NCBI GenBank assembly: GCA_029204225.1
Contig: CM055108.1
Span: 22,430,326 to 22,494,325, forward strand
Origin: Diphasiastrum complanatum
Taxonomy: Eukaryota > Streptophyta > Lycopodiopsida > Lycopodiales > Lycopodiaceae
Direction: 5' to 3'
DNA length: 64,000 nt
The position numbers and the translations under genes were made by a program. The notes beneath the pieces are model-generated. The model worked only from the letters and a program-made list of their open reading frames with translations. It was not told the origin of the DNA and did no database searches. Of the stretch, positions 35,441 to 47,482 are shown piece after piece (position 1 is the first letter of the stretch; each line of letters opens with the position of its first letter).

Positions 35441-36877
35441 AACCCACTACATAAAATCAAGTCTAATTGAATCTCCACACGAACATGCACTCAACAAAAT
35501 CCAAGAAGTCAATCCAAAACAATGGCCTCTAATAATTTGGCCTAAATAAATAGATAAAATCCAAGATGAAGGAATAGATAATGGGGAAGACCAAAACATT
35601 AGGCATTCCTTTTCTTGTAGTTCATAGAACATTGTTATATGGAAAGTTGAAGAGCAAATTATGAAAATACAATTTATTAGAAGTGCGATTTCTCACACAA
35701 AAACACAACAAATAAACCGCTAAAACAATTCTTAAAAGAAATAGTATGCATTATTTGCACCTAAGGTTTTGCAACTATCGTAATTAGACTCAACATATCA
35801 ATCAAAACATTAAAGCTTTAGCTAACCTTTTAGAAACGCAATGAATTTGAAACACTTAGAAAACTATGGGGGCACAAACTTTGACTTCACTTATGTCCAC
35901 ATAATTTATCGATACTTTGTGAGAAAAATCATCGATATAATATTGTCTCTCGCTTTCTCTCTCACAAAAAGCATAAGAACATACAATCCCAATAATGTTT
36001 AGATCTAACAATCAGCAAATACAACAAAAGCATGAGAGATGGAGGAAAAAGGATAGAAAGCAAGGACATTTACAAGTCCATTCCATAAGAGAGCCAATCT
36101 GCTTATATTGAAATGAAAATTTGAACATGAGGAGCAACTCGAGTTGGCCCCTATTTATAGTGGAGAGGAGGGCCTTGGCCTCAAAATCCTATTGGCCTGT
36201 TGGCATATGTGCAAACACAGAAAATAAAAAAGAGAAAAATAAAACTCTGTGGCATGTGTTTTGTAAGACCATGTGTGAGTGTTTGTTAATAAACTTCCGT
36301 CATGGCATGTGTTTTTATTGGTTTTAGTTTAGCTGCAATCTATCTTTTCAATCCCTTTGGGTGTTAGTCTAGGATTTAGTTTAATCACCTTGCTAGTTGG
36401 GTAAGCCTTAGTAAGATTTTGTATTTTGTCATCTTAGTTAGTTTCATTTCTATTTCGAACACCAGTTGGGTAAGCCTTAGTGCTTCATCATTGTCTTTTT
36501 CTATTTTCACATTCCATCTGAAGCTTGCTAGAAACTTAGAAAGCGGACGATCCTCTCTATACTACACCACATCATGAGTAGATCTAGCCAAACATTGACA
36601 AACCAGACATTTTCTCTTGCTGGAAAGAATTTCTCAGCAATCTGTTTCATGGCGGTTTGAAAATCGGCTGTGAGTTTATCCATATGAGATTGTTGAGCTT
36701 TTTGTCGGGTTTTCATTTGATGTAGAAGTTCTAAAGATTGGGCAATATTGTTAGACTTCAAGTGATTAGGACGGTCCAGATTCTTAGATTTTTTTTCACA
36801 ATGGTCAAAGTCATCTCCTCACGGATAACATCAGTCATCACATCTTTAAGTTTATCATAAGATGGTGGGGATGGAGC
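35441..36877. other. Gene-less spacer
   Basis: AT-rich. It contains a twice-repeated agttgggtaagccttagt (36395 and 36463). A TATA-like ctatttatag lies at about 36150, without a linked gene. Confidence 0.4.
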
Positions 36878-37880
36878 AGGATTCCAGTAGCCTCCTCCTG
36901 CTACTCAAGGCTCCTCCTTTCAAGGCCAACCCCTGGGGCAAGGAGCTCAAGCACCAACCAATCCATCAGGCTCTGGTGGTACCAGCTCCCAACATTATCT
37001 TTTTCCTTCCACCGTTTCTAACCCTCTCGACACCACTATCCCCCCATTTATTCCACGTCAATTTTCTCCTGAGTCACAAAGAATTGCTGAAGCTAACTCT
37101 TCCCCTCCCCTCTCTCCTGAGCCTGCTCCCCAGATTCAACATGAAACTGCCTCTAAAGCACCAACCAGCCGGCACAGAATCACGCCCATAGAACCAAGCA
37201 AGGAGTTGCGTGCCTCTCAAGAGTTTGCCAAGAAATATCCAACGACAAAAGAGCGAGGTGGCTACATATTGCCAGATTTGGACCAGAGTCAACCACATAA
37301 AGAAGCAGTCAAACTCCTGGATCCACAACCTCTCTGGCGCCATCAGCTCTTCCTACAAAGTAAGACCTCGATGGCATGATATATTGAAGCTCCCTCCTAT
37401 ATGCGCACAAATCCTTATTATTGTCCAGTAGTGAGACGAGAACCGTTTCCTGCCACCAAGGTCAAGAATAGGATATTTTGGCACAAGCTCATAGGCGTCG
37501 ATACCGTCAACTTAGCCGAAAACATGGTCACCAACTGCCGTGTATTCCACCAGAAGCACATGGAAACCCTAATCGCGACGTCAAATATTTTGCGGACAAT
37601 TGCGGCCTGGTAGCAGTTCTGGCAGAACTCAAGGATTTTTGGGATCGAGGGCTACCCCCAATCGTCCTTGATATCAATAAACCACTATGAACGCGTAGCA
37701 AGGCTCTATTATCGCGTTGCACTAACTTTAGCCCTGCACGTTGATATGGTGGAGCTATGGAAAACCCACAATTTTCTATAGGATATGCTCCATTATTACA
37801 AACCCATGCCCTTTCTAAACAATGGTGGCAAATGATGGAGGGCATCGACACTAATTGATACAAAATTAACCGAGCGTCAA
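36878..37880 (+). pseudogene. Gypsy (non-chromovirus) gag-like remnant
   Basis: A proline-, serine- and glutamine-rich stretch (PATQGSSFQGQPLGQGAQAP, SPEPAPQIQHETASK) leads into RRKYP-like KKYPTTKERGGYILPDLDQ. After frame changes comes HYERVARLYYRVALTLALHV followed by DMVELWKTHNF. The last block resembles AQLYYRAAF...MIEDWQEMGF at 45700-45830. The two regions therefore look like relatives of one gag family. The position just before a gypsy RT supports gag. Several stops and shifts make it non-functional. Identity rests on context and this internal comparison, not on a recognised database family. Confidence 0.55.
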
Positions 37881-38189
37881 AAAACAGATGCGTGAGAAGC
37901 TAAAACAACCAATTAAGCCCTTGTCTAAAGAGACACAAACCAAACAGTCAGACCAAGCTTCCACGTCTAGCAGTGCCTCTGCCAATAATTTCCAAAGTTT
38001 TCGAAAACTTTGTGGAACCACCCTTTGATCTCCCACAAAAGTTTAAAGACTTCACACTCGATGACGTTGTTATCCAGTTACCACAGCCACACCGGGAACC
38101 CAACCAAGTTTCCACTCCTTTGAAGGACCCACTAAAACAATCTCATTAAACCTTAAAGATCCTGACAAGGAGATAGATTGAATAGTTCA

Positions 38190-40150
38190 AGTTGGTGCAC
38201 ACCTTTTGTCAAATCAACTTTCTGATATGGAAACTTTACTTCGCAAATGTAGGGGTGTATTTGCGTGGAATTATATCGAGATAAAAGGGGTCCCGCTTGA
38301 AATATCGGTCCATATGATTCCTTTAGAGGAGAATGCTAAGCCTATTCGGGCTAAGCTGTGCCGAAGCAACCCTTTCTATCGCGAACGGATTGATGAAGAT
38401 ATTAAGAAATTGTTGGATGCTGGATTCATCTATGAAGTCCAACATACTGATTGGGTATCACCCATTGTGATCATACCCAAGAAAAATGGTAGCTTCGTAT
38501 CTATGTCGATCTAAAGAATCTTAACACGGTTACAAAAAAAGACCATTTTCCCATACCCTTAACTACACAAATCCTAATCCAAATAGCCCCTGAAGATAGA
38601 CACAAGACAACCTTTGCAACAGAAAAGGGAGTTTACGCTTATAACGTCATGCCTTTTGGCTTATGTAATGCCCCTTCGACATTTCAACGAGTTATGCAAA
38701 TCGCATTTCAAGACTTGTTACATCGGATCGTCGAGATTTATCTCGATGATTTGGGTGTATATTCTTCAGCCGACAAGCACCTCAAAGCACTAGATAAAAT
38801 ATTCATTTGCTGCCGTTTGTTTGGAATTTCACTCAACCCTGATAAGTGTCAAATATGGGTCACCCATGGGGTAGTACTCGGACATATCATTTTAAGGATG
38901 GTATTTCTATCGATCCTTCAAAGATCAAGGTAATAGTTGAAATGCCCTTACCTGCAACAATGAAGGATGTTTACGTCTTCCTAGGTCACACTAGTTATTA
39001 TCGCATCTTCATAATCGATTATGCTGGCAAGGCATGACTCGTTTATTTAGTTGTGCTAGACCCTAGATAGACCGAGGAACACATCAAAGCTTTTGAAAAA
39101 CTAGAAACAACGCTCACAACAGACACCATACTTCGTTCTGCAAACTACACGAAGGAATTCCACGTGCATGCCGACGCTAGTAAGTATGCCAGAGGAGGTC
39201 TCTTTGCACAACCGGACGAATATGGAAAGGATTTTTCAATCTGTTTCTTGAGCAGGCAACTGGTGTCTGCTGAAGTGGCCATGGTCTACGCTGTACAGCA
39301 ACTAAGACATTATTTATTAGGCCAGACCTTTGCCTTCTACACAGACCATCAAGCCCTACTATATATTGTTAATAAATCCTGTAAAATGGGACGTATAGCT
39401 CGATGGTTGTTGTCATTCGAAAAGGAACCCAACATTCTATGGCGAATCACCTTTCCTGACTCCCTAATGTTGAAAAAGCAACTGCACCAGTCAACGATGA
39501 TCTTCCTGATGCATGTCTTTTTCAGATTGATGCTACACCCTTATGGGTTGAGGAGATCACTCAGTTCCTAAGACTCAAAGCAGGCATGAGTACGGTATCA
39601 AAAAGAAAATTTTTGCCAAAAGAAACACCCTTTCAACTCATAGTAGGACAGTTATACAAAAGAAGCGTTGACGATATTATACACAGGTGTGTTTATGAAT
39701 CTAAGATACATCCTATCATATCTCAGGCTCATGAAGGCATTGGTGGCGGTCACTTATCGGCTGAAGTGACTGCTAAAGTCATCCTTCAAGCGGGTTTATG
39801 GTGGCCATCCATGTTCAAGGATACTTTTGCTATCATTAAAACATGTGATGTCTGCCAATGAGCAAAGAAAAATACAAAAGCTGACTTCACACCGTTGACA
39901 CCCATTATAGAAAGCAAAGCTTTCCATAAGTGGGGCATCGACTTTGTTGGACCAATAAGTCCGGCAGCGAAACACACTCAAGCCCGTTATATCCTAATAA
40001 CAATAGATTACGCCACTAAATGGGTTGAGGCACGAGCAACAAGGGACGCCAATGCGAGGACTGTAGCGCATTTTCTTTACGAAAACATTATTATGCGTTT
40101 TGGCTGTCCTATTGAGCTAATTAGTGATCGCGGCACGCACTTCTTAACAG
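38190..40150 (+). pseudogene. Ty3/gypsy pol remnant (RT, RNase H, partial integrase)
   Basis: RT begins about 38200 (VFAWNYIEIKGVPLEISVHM, WVSPIVIIPKKNG). It continues in a second frame with APEDRHKTTFATEKGVYAYN and MPFGLCNAPSTFQRVMQIAF, then IYLDDLGVYS (about 38740). The block carrying the first catalytic aspartate (FLDG-type) is missing between 38580 and 38590. RNase H follows (HADASKYARGG, FYTDHQALLYIV, 39164-39430). Integrase follows with its HHCC region (AHEGIGGGHLSAEV, WWPSMFKDTFAIIKTCDVCQ, 39720-39860) and core GIDFVGPIS and ISDRGTHFL. At about 40150 the sequence switches to a copia LTR, losing the catalytic glutamate. There is no chromodomain. The motifs point to the non-chromovirus branch. 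Confidence 0.88.
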
Positions 40151-40894
40151 CACATCCACTCTGTACTTTCCACATCTGCACACCTATAATATAATGTATA
40201 TATATATTGGAACCATGTGTGTATTCAGGTTAATGAGTGAATGAGTTGATGAGTTGATGAATGAGACGAAGTAGATGCCTTGCGCATTGATTCTTGATTG
40301 TAAGCAATAAGGTTTTATTCCTTTACAGATTGCATAAGCTTCGTAGGGCATGCGGTTTCGTCCGCTATTGTCTTGTGCTCTACCGCATTATTGACATGTA
40401 TACATGATATACTTAATCTGATACAGTTCTTTGTTATGCGTTCAGATCCATGTTAATATTGATATGCTTATCATTCATTCTGTCTAATCTTTCTAGTTGT
40501 TCTTTCTAGTAATAGACGACTAACATTTAGTTTTGTCTTTTGCGAATCATTCGTGACTAATTATCAGTCGAGCACCGTCCAGCTCGTTGCAAATCATTCA
40601 CGATGAATAGTTTGTCTTACTATTCGTGACAAACCATTCTTCTAGAGCTTCATTCATTTATTAAAGTTTGGCTGCGTAATCAAGAACAACTGTGATTCTC
40701 ATCACTACCATTTTGTTCGTTCTGATAGGCATAGTTATGCTTACAAAGAGAGTCGTATAGCTTGTTCCGCTGCGCACGAACATTTTTTGTTCGAGTTTGT
40801 TTCTCGTTCGTGTTCATCTTACCTCTTTGAGCTTATTTTTTGTTTCTAACATACGACACCTTTTCTCAACTCGTTCATCTTCCTCTCTCCAACA
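40150..40894 (+). repeat. 5' LTR of copia family A, 5' end missing
   Basis: Matches 44437-44961 from cacatccactctgtactttc onwards, then continues to TCTCTCCAACA. The first 380 bp or so of the LTR, including TGTTGG, are absent. They are replaced by gypsy integrase sequence. Inner words such as gaatcattcgcgac are repeated in palindromic fashion (40540-40650). Confidence 0.88.
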
Positions 40895-40906
40895 TGGTAT
40901 CAGAGC
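40895..40906 (+). other. Primer-binding site (initiator tRNA-Met)
   Basis: TGGTATCAGAGC lies directly after the LTR end CCAACA. It is the canonical plant site. Confidence 0.92.
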
Positions 40907-41052
40907 CAAGTTTATAGCTTGACAAGCTTCCATAGTACAAGACTCTACTAGCCGATAGAGAAATTGTTTTCTTGTTTTGTATTTTTTCAGTATCAGATTT
41001 TCATACTTAAGTCATTAATAGTTTCTCCTATCACTCAGACTAACTCTCCCAC

Positions 41053-41571
41053 ATGGATTCCCAAGGGAAAGCCAGTCCTATCATGGACAAGCTTGATGGA
41101 GCCAATTACCATCTGTGAAAATTTAAGATGAAAATTGTACCAATGGCAAAAGAATTGTACGATGTTGTTACAGGTGCAGAAGGGAAACCCGAAGCGGACA
41201 ACACGACAATTGCTAAATGGAAGCTAAAGGATGGAAAAGCTTTCGCGTTGATCATCCTCAACATCACGGATACCCAGCTCAGCCATGTATCCGAGGCTCA
41301 GATATCAAAAGAAGTCTAGGACATCTTGAGCACACTATACGAAGTGCGAGATATAGCTTCCAGGCTACATCTCAGGAAGAAATTCTACTCCCTCAAGATG
41401 ACGAATGGTGATTCTTTGCAAAATCACATTAATCGATTCAAGAACCTGCTAAGACAAATGGCCACTATCGGATCTGTCATAGACTATCAGGACGCAGTGA
41501 TGCAACTGCTTACAAACTTGCCAAGTTCTTATGACAGTTGGGTGATAATCATCCAACTCATCCAGAATTGA
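41053..41571 (+). pseudogene. Copia family A gag, N-terminal part
   Basis: The frame starts MDSQGKASPIMDKLDGANYH at 41053. It has a TGA in place of the W of YHLWKF, runs through ALIILNITDTQLSHVSEAQI, and has a TAG in place of W in EVWDIL. It continues with SLKMTNGDSLQNHINRFKNL and LTNLPSSYDSW to 41571. A shift of frame then joins it to the following long frame. Gag would build the particle. The two stops and the shift disable it. Confidence 0.88.
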
Positions 41572-43304
41572 CTCTTTCGAGAGTCATTACTATGTTGTTG
41601 CAGGAAGACATGCGAAGGAACGAAGCCTCGAGTTCCTCAGCTGATTCTCACACCTTGTACACCAACAAGAGCATGACAAAGCAGAAGAAGAAGAAAGGCC
41701 TGAAGCAATCAAAGCCAGACCAGAAACCAGCTCAACACAAGGAACAGTCGAATCCGGAGACAAAGAAGATGCTGTTCTACAGATACTGCAAACGAAACAA
41801 CCACGAAATACAAGACTGCCGAATACTTCAAGTGAAGAACAACAACAAAGGGCAATCGAATCAAGTGGCAAATGCAGCTGCAGAATCTCCACAACCTATT
41901 CAGGAAGCGGATCATGATGCCTTCATGACCAATCATCAAGGAGCATCTGGCGACAGTTCTTGGTTCCTGGATTCCGAAGCCACTCAGCACATGACTAGCC
42001 TCATTGGCTGTTTCGAGTCCTATACACCTTACAGTAGTCAGAGATTCATTCACCTTGGCGACAATAGAACAAAAGCTATTAAAGGTGAAGGCACTATAAG
42101 ATTATGCTTTGCAAATGATCAGTCTAAGCTACTCTCTAAAGTCCTGTATGTACCAAAGTTATCTACAAATATGCTCTCTGTAAGCATTATCACAGATCTA
42201 GGACATAGAGTAGAGTTCGAATGTGATCAGTGTAAAGTAGTTGATAGGACAGACAAGATCCTAGCACTTGGAAAGAGACATGGATACTTGTATAATTTGA
42301 GTCATCGCTTTTATGCCTCTAGTCAGGCTCTCAGTACTTCAATTCATTCAAATAAAGGTTTACTTTGGCATTATAGACTTGGTCATTTAAATCATGCTGT
42401 TGTACAACGAATGTCTAGACAATCTATTGTTCTTGATCTCAACTATCCTCGCGAAAAGGTCGAGTTACATGTATGTCAAGACTGTCTAGTTGGTAAACAA
42501 ACTAAGAAACCATTTAAGTCAAGCCATCAACATGTTGCTAGAGGATTGCTAGATGTTGTATATTCAGATATTTGTGGCCCGATGAAAAATTCTTCACTGA
42601 AGGACGCCAAGTATTTTATAACCTTTATTGACGAATTCTCCAGAAGGACTATGGTGTACTTCATAAAGAAGAAATCAGAAGCCTTCAACTGCTTCAGAAT
42701 CTTCAAGAAGCGTGTAGAAAAGGAGACTGGAAGGACGATCAAGGCCCTAAGGTCAGACAACGGTGGAGAATATATCTCTGTCGAGTTTAAGGAGTACTGC
42801 CAAAGCCAAGGCATTGAGCAGCAATTCATCACTCCTTACAGTCCTCAGTCTAATGGCTTAGTTGAGAGGAAGAATCGTAATATGGTCGAATCTGCTAAAT
42901 GTATGCTATCGCATGCATCGTTGCCCAAGAGATTCTGGGCTGAAGCTGTCTCCACTACAGCTTACATCCTGAACAGATGTTCGACCAAGGCCCTCTCAGA
43001 CAAGACACCCCACGAGGTGTGGACAGGCTCTAAGCCTTTTTTGAAGAACCTAAGAGTGTTTGGGTGCATTGCCTACACGTAGATCCCAAAGGACACAAGG
43101 AAGAAATTGGACTTCCAAGGTCTCAAGATCATCCTGATCAGATATACTTCGTCTGATAACACTTACAAGTTGTATGATCCTGATACCCAGCAAATCTTGT
43201 ATAGCCGGGATACAGTCTTTATCGAGGATCAATTCGTCGACCTCAAAGGCAAGGATATTGCTCAAGAAGAACCTTCATCACCTGTCGTTGACACGACAGT
43301 CTGA
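41538..43304 (+). pseudogene. Copia family A gag C-term, protease and integrase
   Basis: A 514-codon open frame to 43082 continues past one TAG to 43304. It contains LTLSRVITMLLQEDMRR, a zinc knuckle whose first cysteine is tyrosine (YRYCKRNNHEIQDC), and a protease active site altered to LDSEATQHM (DSG to DSE). Integrase follows with its HHCC region (LLWHYRLGHLNHAVV, CQDCLVGKQ) and a catalytic core with SDICGP, RSDNGGEY and NGLVERKNR (D, D, E all present). The TAG at 43080 stands where the sister element reads Q (AQIPRD). The linker ends near 43430. Integrase itself looks intact, but protease and knuckle are not. Confidence 0.92.
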
Positions 43305-43436
43305 GCTTCTAGCTCAGGCGTATGTATTGTCGAACCACTTCAAGACAACGAATCAGACGAAGATGTTGCTGCTATCTAGCAACAAGTCTCAGGAGTGGTT
43401 CATCAGTCGAATCCTCCCAGAAGATCAAGCCAAGTG

Positions 43437-44053
43437 GACTCAGCCAATACATGGCTAATCCTGGCATTACCCATTGGAAGGCTCTTATTCGAGTCATGAT
43501 GTATATTCAAGCTACCATGGACCGGTGCATCTGCTATGGAGATGTCAACAATGACAATCTTCATCAGCTTAGTGGTTATTCTGATGCAAGCTGGGGAGGA
43601 GATGCAGACAATCATAAGTCCACATCTGGATTTACATTCTTCTTCAACGGCGGTCCTATTTCGTGAAAAAGTCGTAAGCAAACCTCTATCGCACTTTCTT
43701 CTACTGAAGTAGAATACATTGCTGCTTCTCAATCTATTAAGGAAGCGTTTTGGTTGAGAAATTTGCTATCAGACATCAATCTGTATCAGTACAGCCCTAC
43801 AATTTTGTTTTGTGATAACCAAAGTGCTATTGCCTTATTGACCAACCCTAGATTTCATTTTAGGAGTAAGCACATTGAGATCGAATATCACTACATCAGG
43901 GGCAAGGTTCTCGACAAAGAGGTGAGCTTAACGTACTGCAAAATGCAGGACATGGTTGCAGACATCTTCACAAAAGCACTCAGTGTTGATGCACACAACA
44001 AAATTTGTGCATTGCTTAGTCTGAAGATCAAGGCATTCACGGATCCAGATTAA
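43437..44053 (+). pseudogene. Copia RNase H joined after loss of RT
   Basis: It starts at MANPGITHWKALIRVMMYIQ, the segment that normally follows the RT thumb. It continues with GYSDASWGGDADNHKSTSGF, a TGA for the W of ISWKSRKQ, SSTEVEYIAASQSIKEAFWL, LFCDNQSAIAL, NPRFHFRSKHIEIEYHYIRG and DIFTKAL. D, E and D of RNase H are present. The entire RT domain and part of the linker are absent between about 43430 and 43437, so a deletion of roughly 2 kb separates integrase and RNase H. A polypurine tract (aaggggggg, 44052-44060) follows. Confidence 0.9.
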
Positions 44054-44060
44054 GGGGGGG

Positions 44061-44963
44061 TGTTGGATTTATTCCCTCTACTCTCCTTAAATCCCATTTT
44101 AATTTGCCTCCATTCATGCTGCATAGTCTGCATATTTACACGCAAATTCACACAAACGAAGAAAAGACGAAAGAATCGCGACACTGTATTTGTACACACG
44201 TTATGGTGATAGGGGAAAAGGGGACACTATCTTATAGAATGCCAAAGGTGCCCTAAAAACAAAGACACCTTGTAAATCTAATCCTAAGGCTACTCATAAG
44301 AGTGACGCACTTTTGCATCATCACCAACGTTCACTTTAGTACTAGCTGATGTCGCACCCTTTTCACGCTCACCCCATGCAGCTGCGCTAATAGATTGGAC
44401 AACGATTGCAGCCACCCACGATCTCTTACAGATAACACATCCACTCTGTACTTTCCATATCTGCACACCTATAATATAATGTATATATATACTAGATACC
44501 ATTTGTGTATTCAGGTTGATGAGTGAATGAGTTGATGAGTTGATGAATGAGACAAAGTAGATGCCTTGCGCATTGATTCTTGATTGTAAGCAATAAGGTT
44601 TTATTCCTTTACAGATTGCATAAGCTTTGTAGGGCACGCGGTTTCGTCTGCTATTGTCTTGTGCTCTACCACATTATTGACCACATGATATACTTAATTT
44701 GATACAGTTCTTTGTTTTGCGTTCAGATCCATGTTAATATTGCTATGCTTATCATTCATTCTGTCTGACCTTTCTAGTTGTTCTTTCTAGTAATAGACGA
44801 CTAACATTTAGTCTTGTCTTTCGCGAATCATTCGCGACTAATTATCAGTCGAGCATCGTCTAGCTCGTCACGAATCATTCGCGATGAATAGTTTGTCTTA
44901 CTATTCGCGACAAACCATTCTTCTGGAGCTTCATTCATTCATTAAAGTTTGACTGCGTAATCA
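44061..44963 (+). repeat. 3' LTR of copia family A, 3' end missing
   Basis: Starts TGTTGGATTTATTCCC after the polypurine tract. It aligns with the 5' LTR from 44437 to gactgcgtaatca (about 44962) and is then replaced by other sequence. The 5' LTR lacks its left part and this one its right part. Neither is complete, and together they imply an LTR of about 1.1 kb. Confidence 0.88.
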
Positions 44964-46112
44964 CTCTCTCCTGATCACTCCATCTCTGACCCTCCAGAAA
45001 CTAACACTGACATTGATGGTGTCGATGACTTCCTTGCAGATCTGCCAGAAACTAGAAGATTCTCGCCCAGGCAAGATACGGGCACAACTGAGCCATCTAC
45101 AAGCGAGCGGGCTAAATAAAGTAATACAGGCACTAAGGCCCTGGACGACTACTTGGCAAGGCCACCACAATGACGTAGGGCAGCCTCACCTACCAGGCCA
45201 AAGAATAATATGGCAGATACCAAGGAATCAGAGAAGTTTGAAAGGAAATATCTTCCCAACACGAGGAGAGGCAGAGAGGAAATCGATCAAAGCCGATATT
45301 CCACAAGGGTCGAGATCATACCTGCACTGCAACCACAACCTGAATGGCGGAGCAAAGTTTTAAGGAATAACAAATGACTGAAAGAATACCTGAGGACACC
45401 AGCATGGAAAAGAATTGATCCTTTTTACATGTCACTCAAACGAAAAAATCCCTGGCCTGTAGAGCGACCACGGGTTGAATTGATAAACTGGCCGGTAATT
45501 CCAAGAATCTCAGACAATATCTCCTTGGATAACCTGAGGCTATAGTTGTTGGATTTCGAGCACAAGTACAAGACCAACGCCGATTTGTGTGTGCGAGAAA
45601 GCACCGAGTATTGCCGATCGATGGGCCTTTTTGATGCAGCAATAATGTTTTTGGGATCGCGACTTGGATCCAATAAGGATCAATCCCAATGTGGCTCTCC
45701 AGTCGGAGGACCATGAGATGATGGCCCAGCTTTACTACAGAGCGGCCTTTATGTCATCGTGATATGTCACTATGATAGAAGACTGGCAGGAAATGGGCTT
45801 CATCAAAAAGATACGTGATTACCTAGGGCCATTATCCTATGGTTGCAAATTACGCTTCCAAGTCTTCGAGGCCCTGGGAAGAAAAATGAGCAAGCGAAAA
45901 CAGTTGGCAGAGAAACAAAGTGGGCAGGATTCGCAAGAGGGCTGAATAAAGCGGCCATTGAGAAATCTCCAATTTTGTAGAACAGTTTTGCGAATTATAA
46001 GCACTTGGTTTTACGGAAGCGAATGAAAATCCACGCTTTTCCAAGCGCCAAGTGGAACGACATCATCTGACATGTGTTGCAGTGGGTCTTGCAACAGATT
46101 AGGGGTGGATAA
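44964..46112 (+). pseudogene. Gag-like internal region of a gag-only LTR element
   Basis: In one frame, with stops, the text reads DIDGVDDFLADLPETRR, MADTKESEKFERKYLPNTRR, RTPAWKRIDPFYMSLKRKNP, RVELINWPVIPRISDN and LLDFEHKYKTNADLCVREST. In a second frame it reads EDHEMMAQLYYRAAFMSS and MIEDWQEMGFIKKIRDYLGP. The last blocks resemble the gag-like remnant at 37650-37800. No protease, RT or integrase is present. A purine-rich tract (gattaggggtggataa) and an LTR follow directly at 46113. This fits a non-autonomous TR-GAG/LARD-like element whose 5' side was lost at the junction with the copia LTR. Family identity is uncertain. Confidence 0.55.
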
Positions 46113-47270
46113 TGTTACCAGATTCCAGAGAATCCCCAGATGCCGAGCCAAGCTGAAAACACAGAGCATCTCTCATCCAAGACCGAGGAGGTCTCAGAAG
46201 GAGGAGAGCAGGAGAAGTTGAGAGCCGAGGATTACTAGCTAGGACTACAGATTTTCCATGTGAACCTACACGGTGAATCCCAGAGAAGGAACGACCATGT
46301 AGGAGCTAGTGACATTCCTAGGCAATGTAAATAAATGTAGACCCCTCTTAAATAAAAGTAGAGTGAGCCACCTTTTGATGGTGACCTCTAGTGGAAGAGC
46401 TATTTCCACTTGTAATTCTAAAACTAGTGGAATTCCCACTTAGGCTCCACATGGGCAGCCCTCTTGCTTATTTAAGGGCCCCCCTCTCTTGTGAGGGAGC
46501 TTTTATTGTATTGTCATTTTTCTTGTGTGAATGAAGAAGATCCTCCACGAGTTATTGGCAATTAAGAAGGTCCTTATTCATGGCTATTGTCTTGAGTGAA
46601 AAACCTATGAACATGCTTTGACTTCCTTTTTGTGGTTGTGGATTAATTAGATTTCCTGCTTTCTTTATTGCAATGTGGAATGTAGATGTGGATTAGCTTT
46701 CTTGTTTCTTGATTTTGTAATTTTCAGCATCCAGGTAAACTATATAGGCTGAGATTGTGGATCAGTTCTTGCATATTCACAAACAATCCTATCCTTGATT
46801 GTTCTTGGGTATTCCAAGAATCCAGAGATGGGTATTTCTTGATTCTTGGAATGCTAGGATGCTGTTAGGTAGTTAGCTTTCTTGATTCTTGTTTTTGTTG
46901 TGTAGATTAATCTTGATGTTGTATTGTTCCCTGATTTCTTAGAGTAGTTTAGTAGACAAATTTGTAGATTGCTCTATGATTCAGAACGCTAATCTGTTGA
47001 GCAAGGATTGGTTACATGGCTTGTAAATGCATGTACCTGGAGTGAACGAAACTGTTTCATCCCACTGATAGGCTGGGAATACAAATGTTGAACTGACAAA
47101 CAATATGCCTGGAAACAGTTCTAAACTAGAGGACTTAATTGGAAAGAACTAAGTTCTGAAAACGTGCGGAAACACCTGGTTTCCAGAGCGAAAACCACCT
47201 AAGAAGAAGTAAAGAGAAGTAATAAAAAGAAGAATCCGTGTTCACAGGTTCTGGCTGGAATCCGTGAACA
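46113..47270 (+). repeat. LTR of family C (3' LTR of the gag-only element)
   Basis: Starts TGTTACCAGATTCC after a polypurine tract. It aligns in reverse with 11020-12124 and 54221-55282 (accgaggaggtctc, gaccatgtaggag, gagccaccttttgatggtg, cttgcttatttaag). A TATA-like TATTTAAG lies at 46469-46476. It ends at about TCCGTGAACA (47270), where copia integrase sequence begins. More diverged than the other two copies. Confidence 0.75.
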
Positions 47271-47482
47271 GAATTCAAATAAAACTTAGAACCACTACAC
47301 AAGAAAATGTTGTAGTCACACAAAAGAACCGTACACTAGTTGAGTGTGTGAGGAGCACGATGAAAGCTTGTGGTTTGAGCAACTACTATTGGGCTGAAGC
47401 ACTCAAAATAGCTTCTTATCTCCCTAATTGCTTTCCAACCAAAGCATTCGACGTTATTGCTCACAATGGATCTTCTTTTTGA
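47271..47482 (+). pseudogene. Copia integrase fragment
   Basis: Reads KNRTLVECVRSTMKACGLSN, YYWAEALKIASYLPN and PTKAFDV, the region around the catalytic glutamate of copia integrase. The glutamate itself is lost (ERKNRT is now TQKNRT). About 70 codons survive. It begins exactly at the LTR edge, so the LTR (or its parent element) probably landed in an older copia copy. Confidence 0.8.

Noticed and set aside
45013-45363. 116-codon open frame overlapping the gag-like region
   Set aside because: The parallel frame carries the gag-like blocks. This one is the shifted reading.
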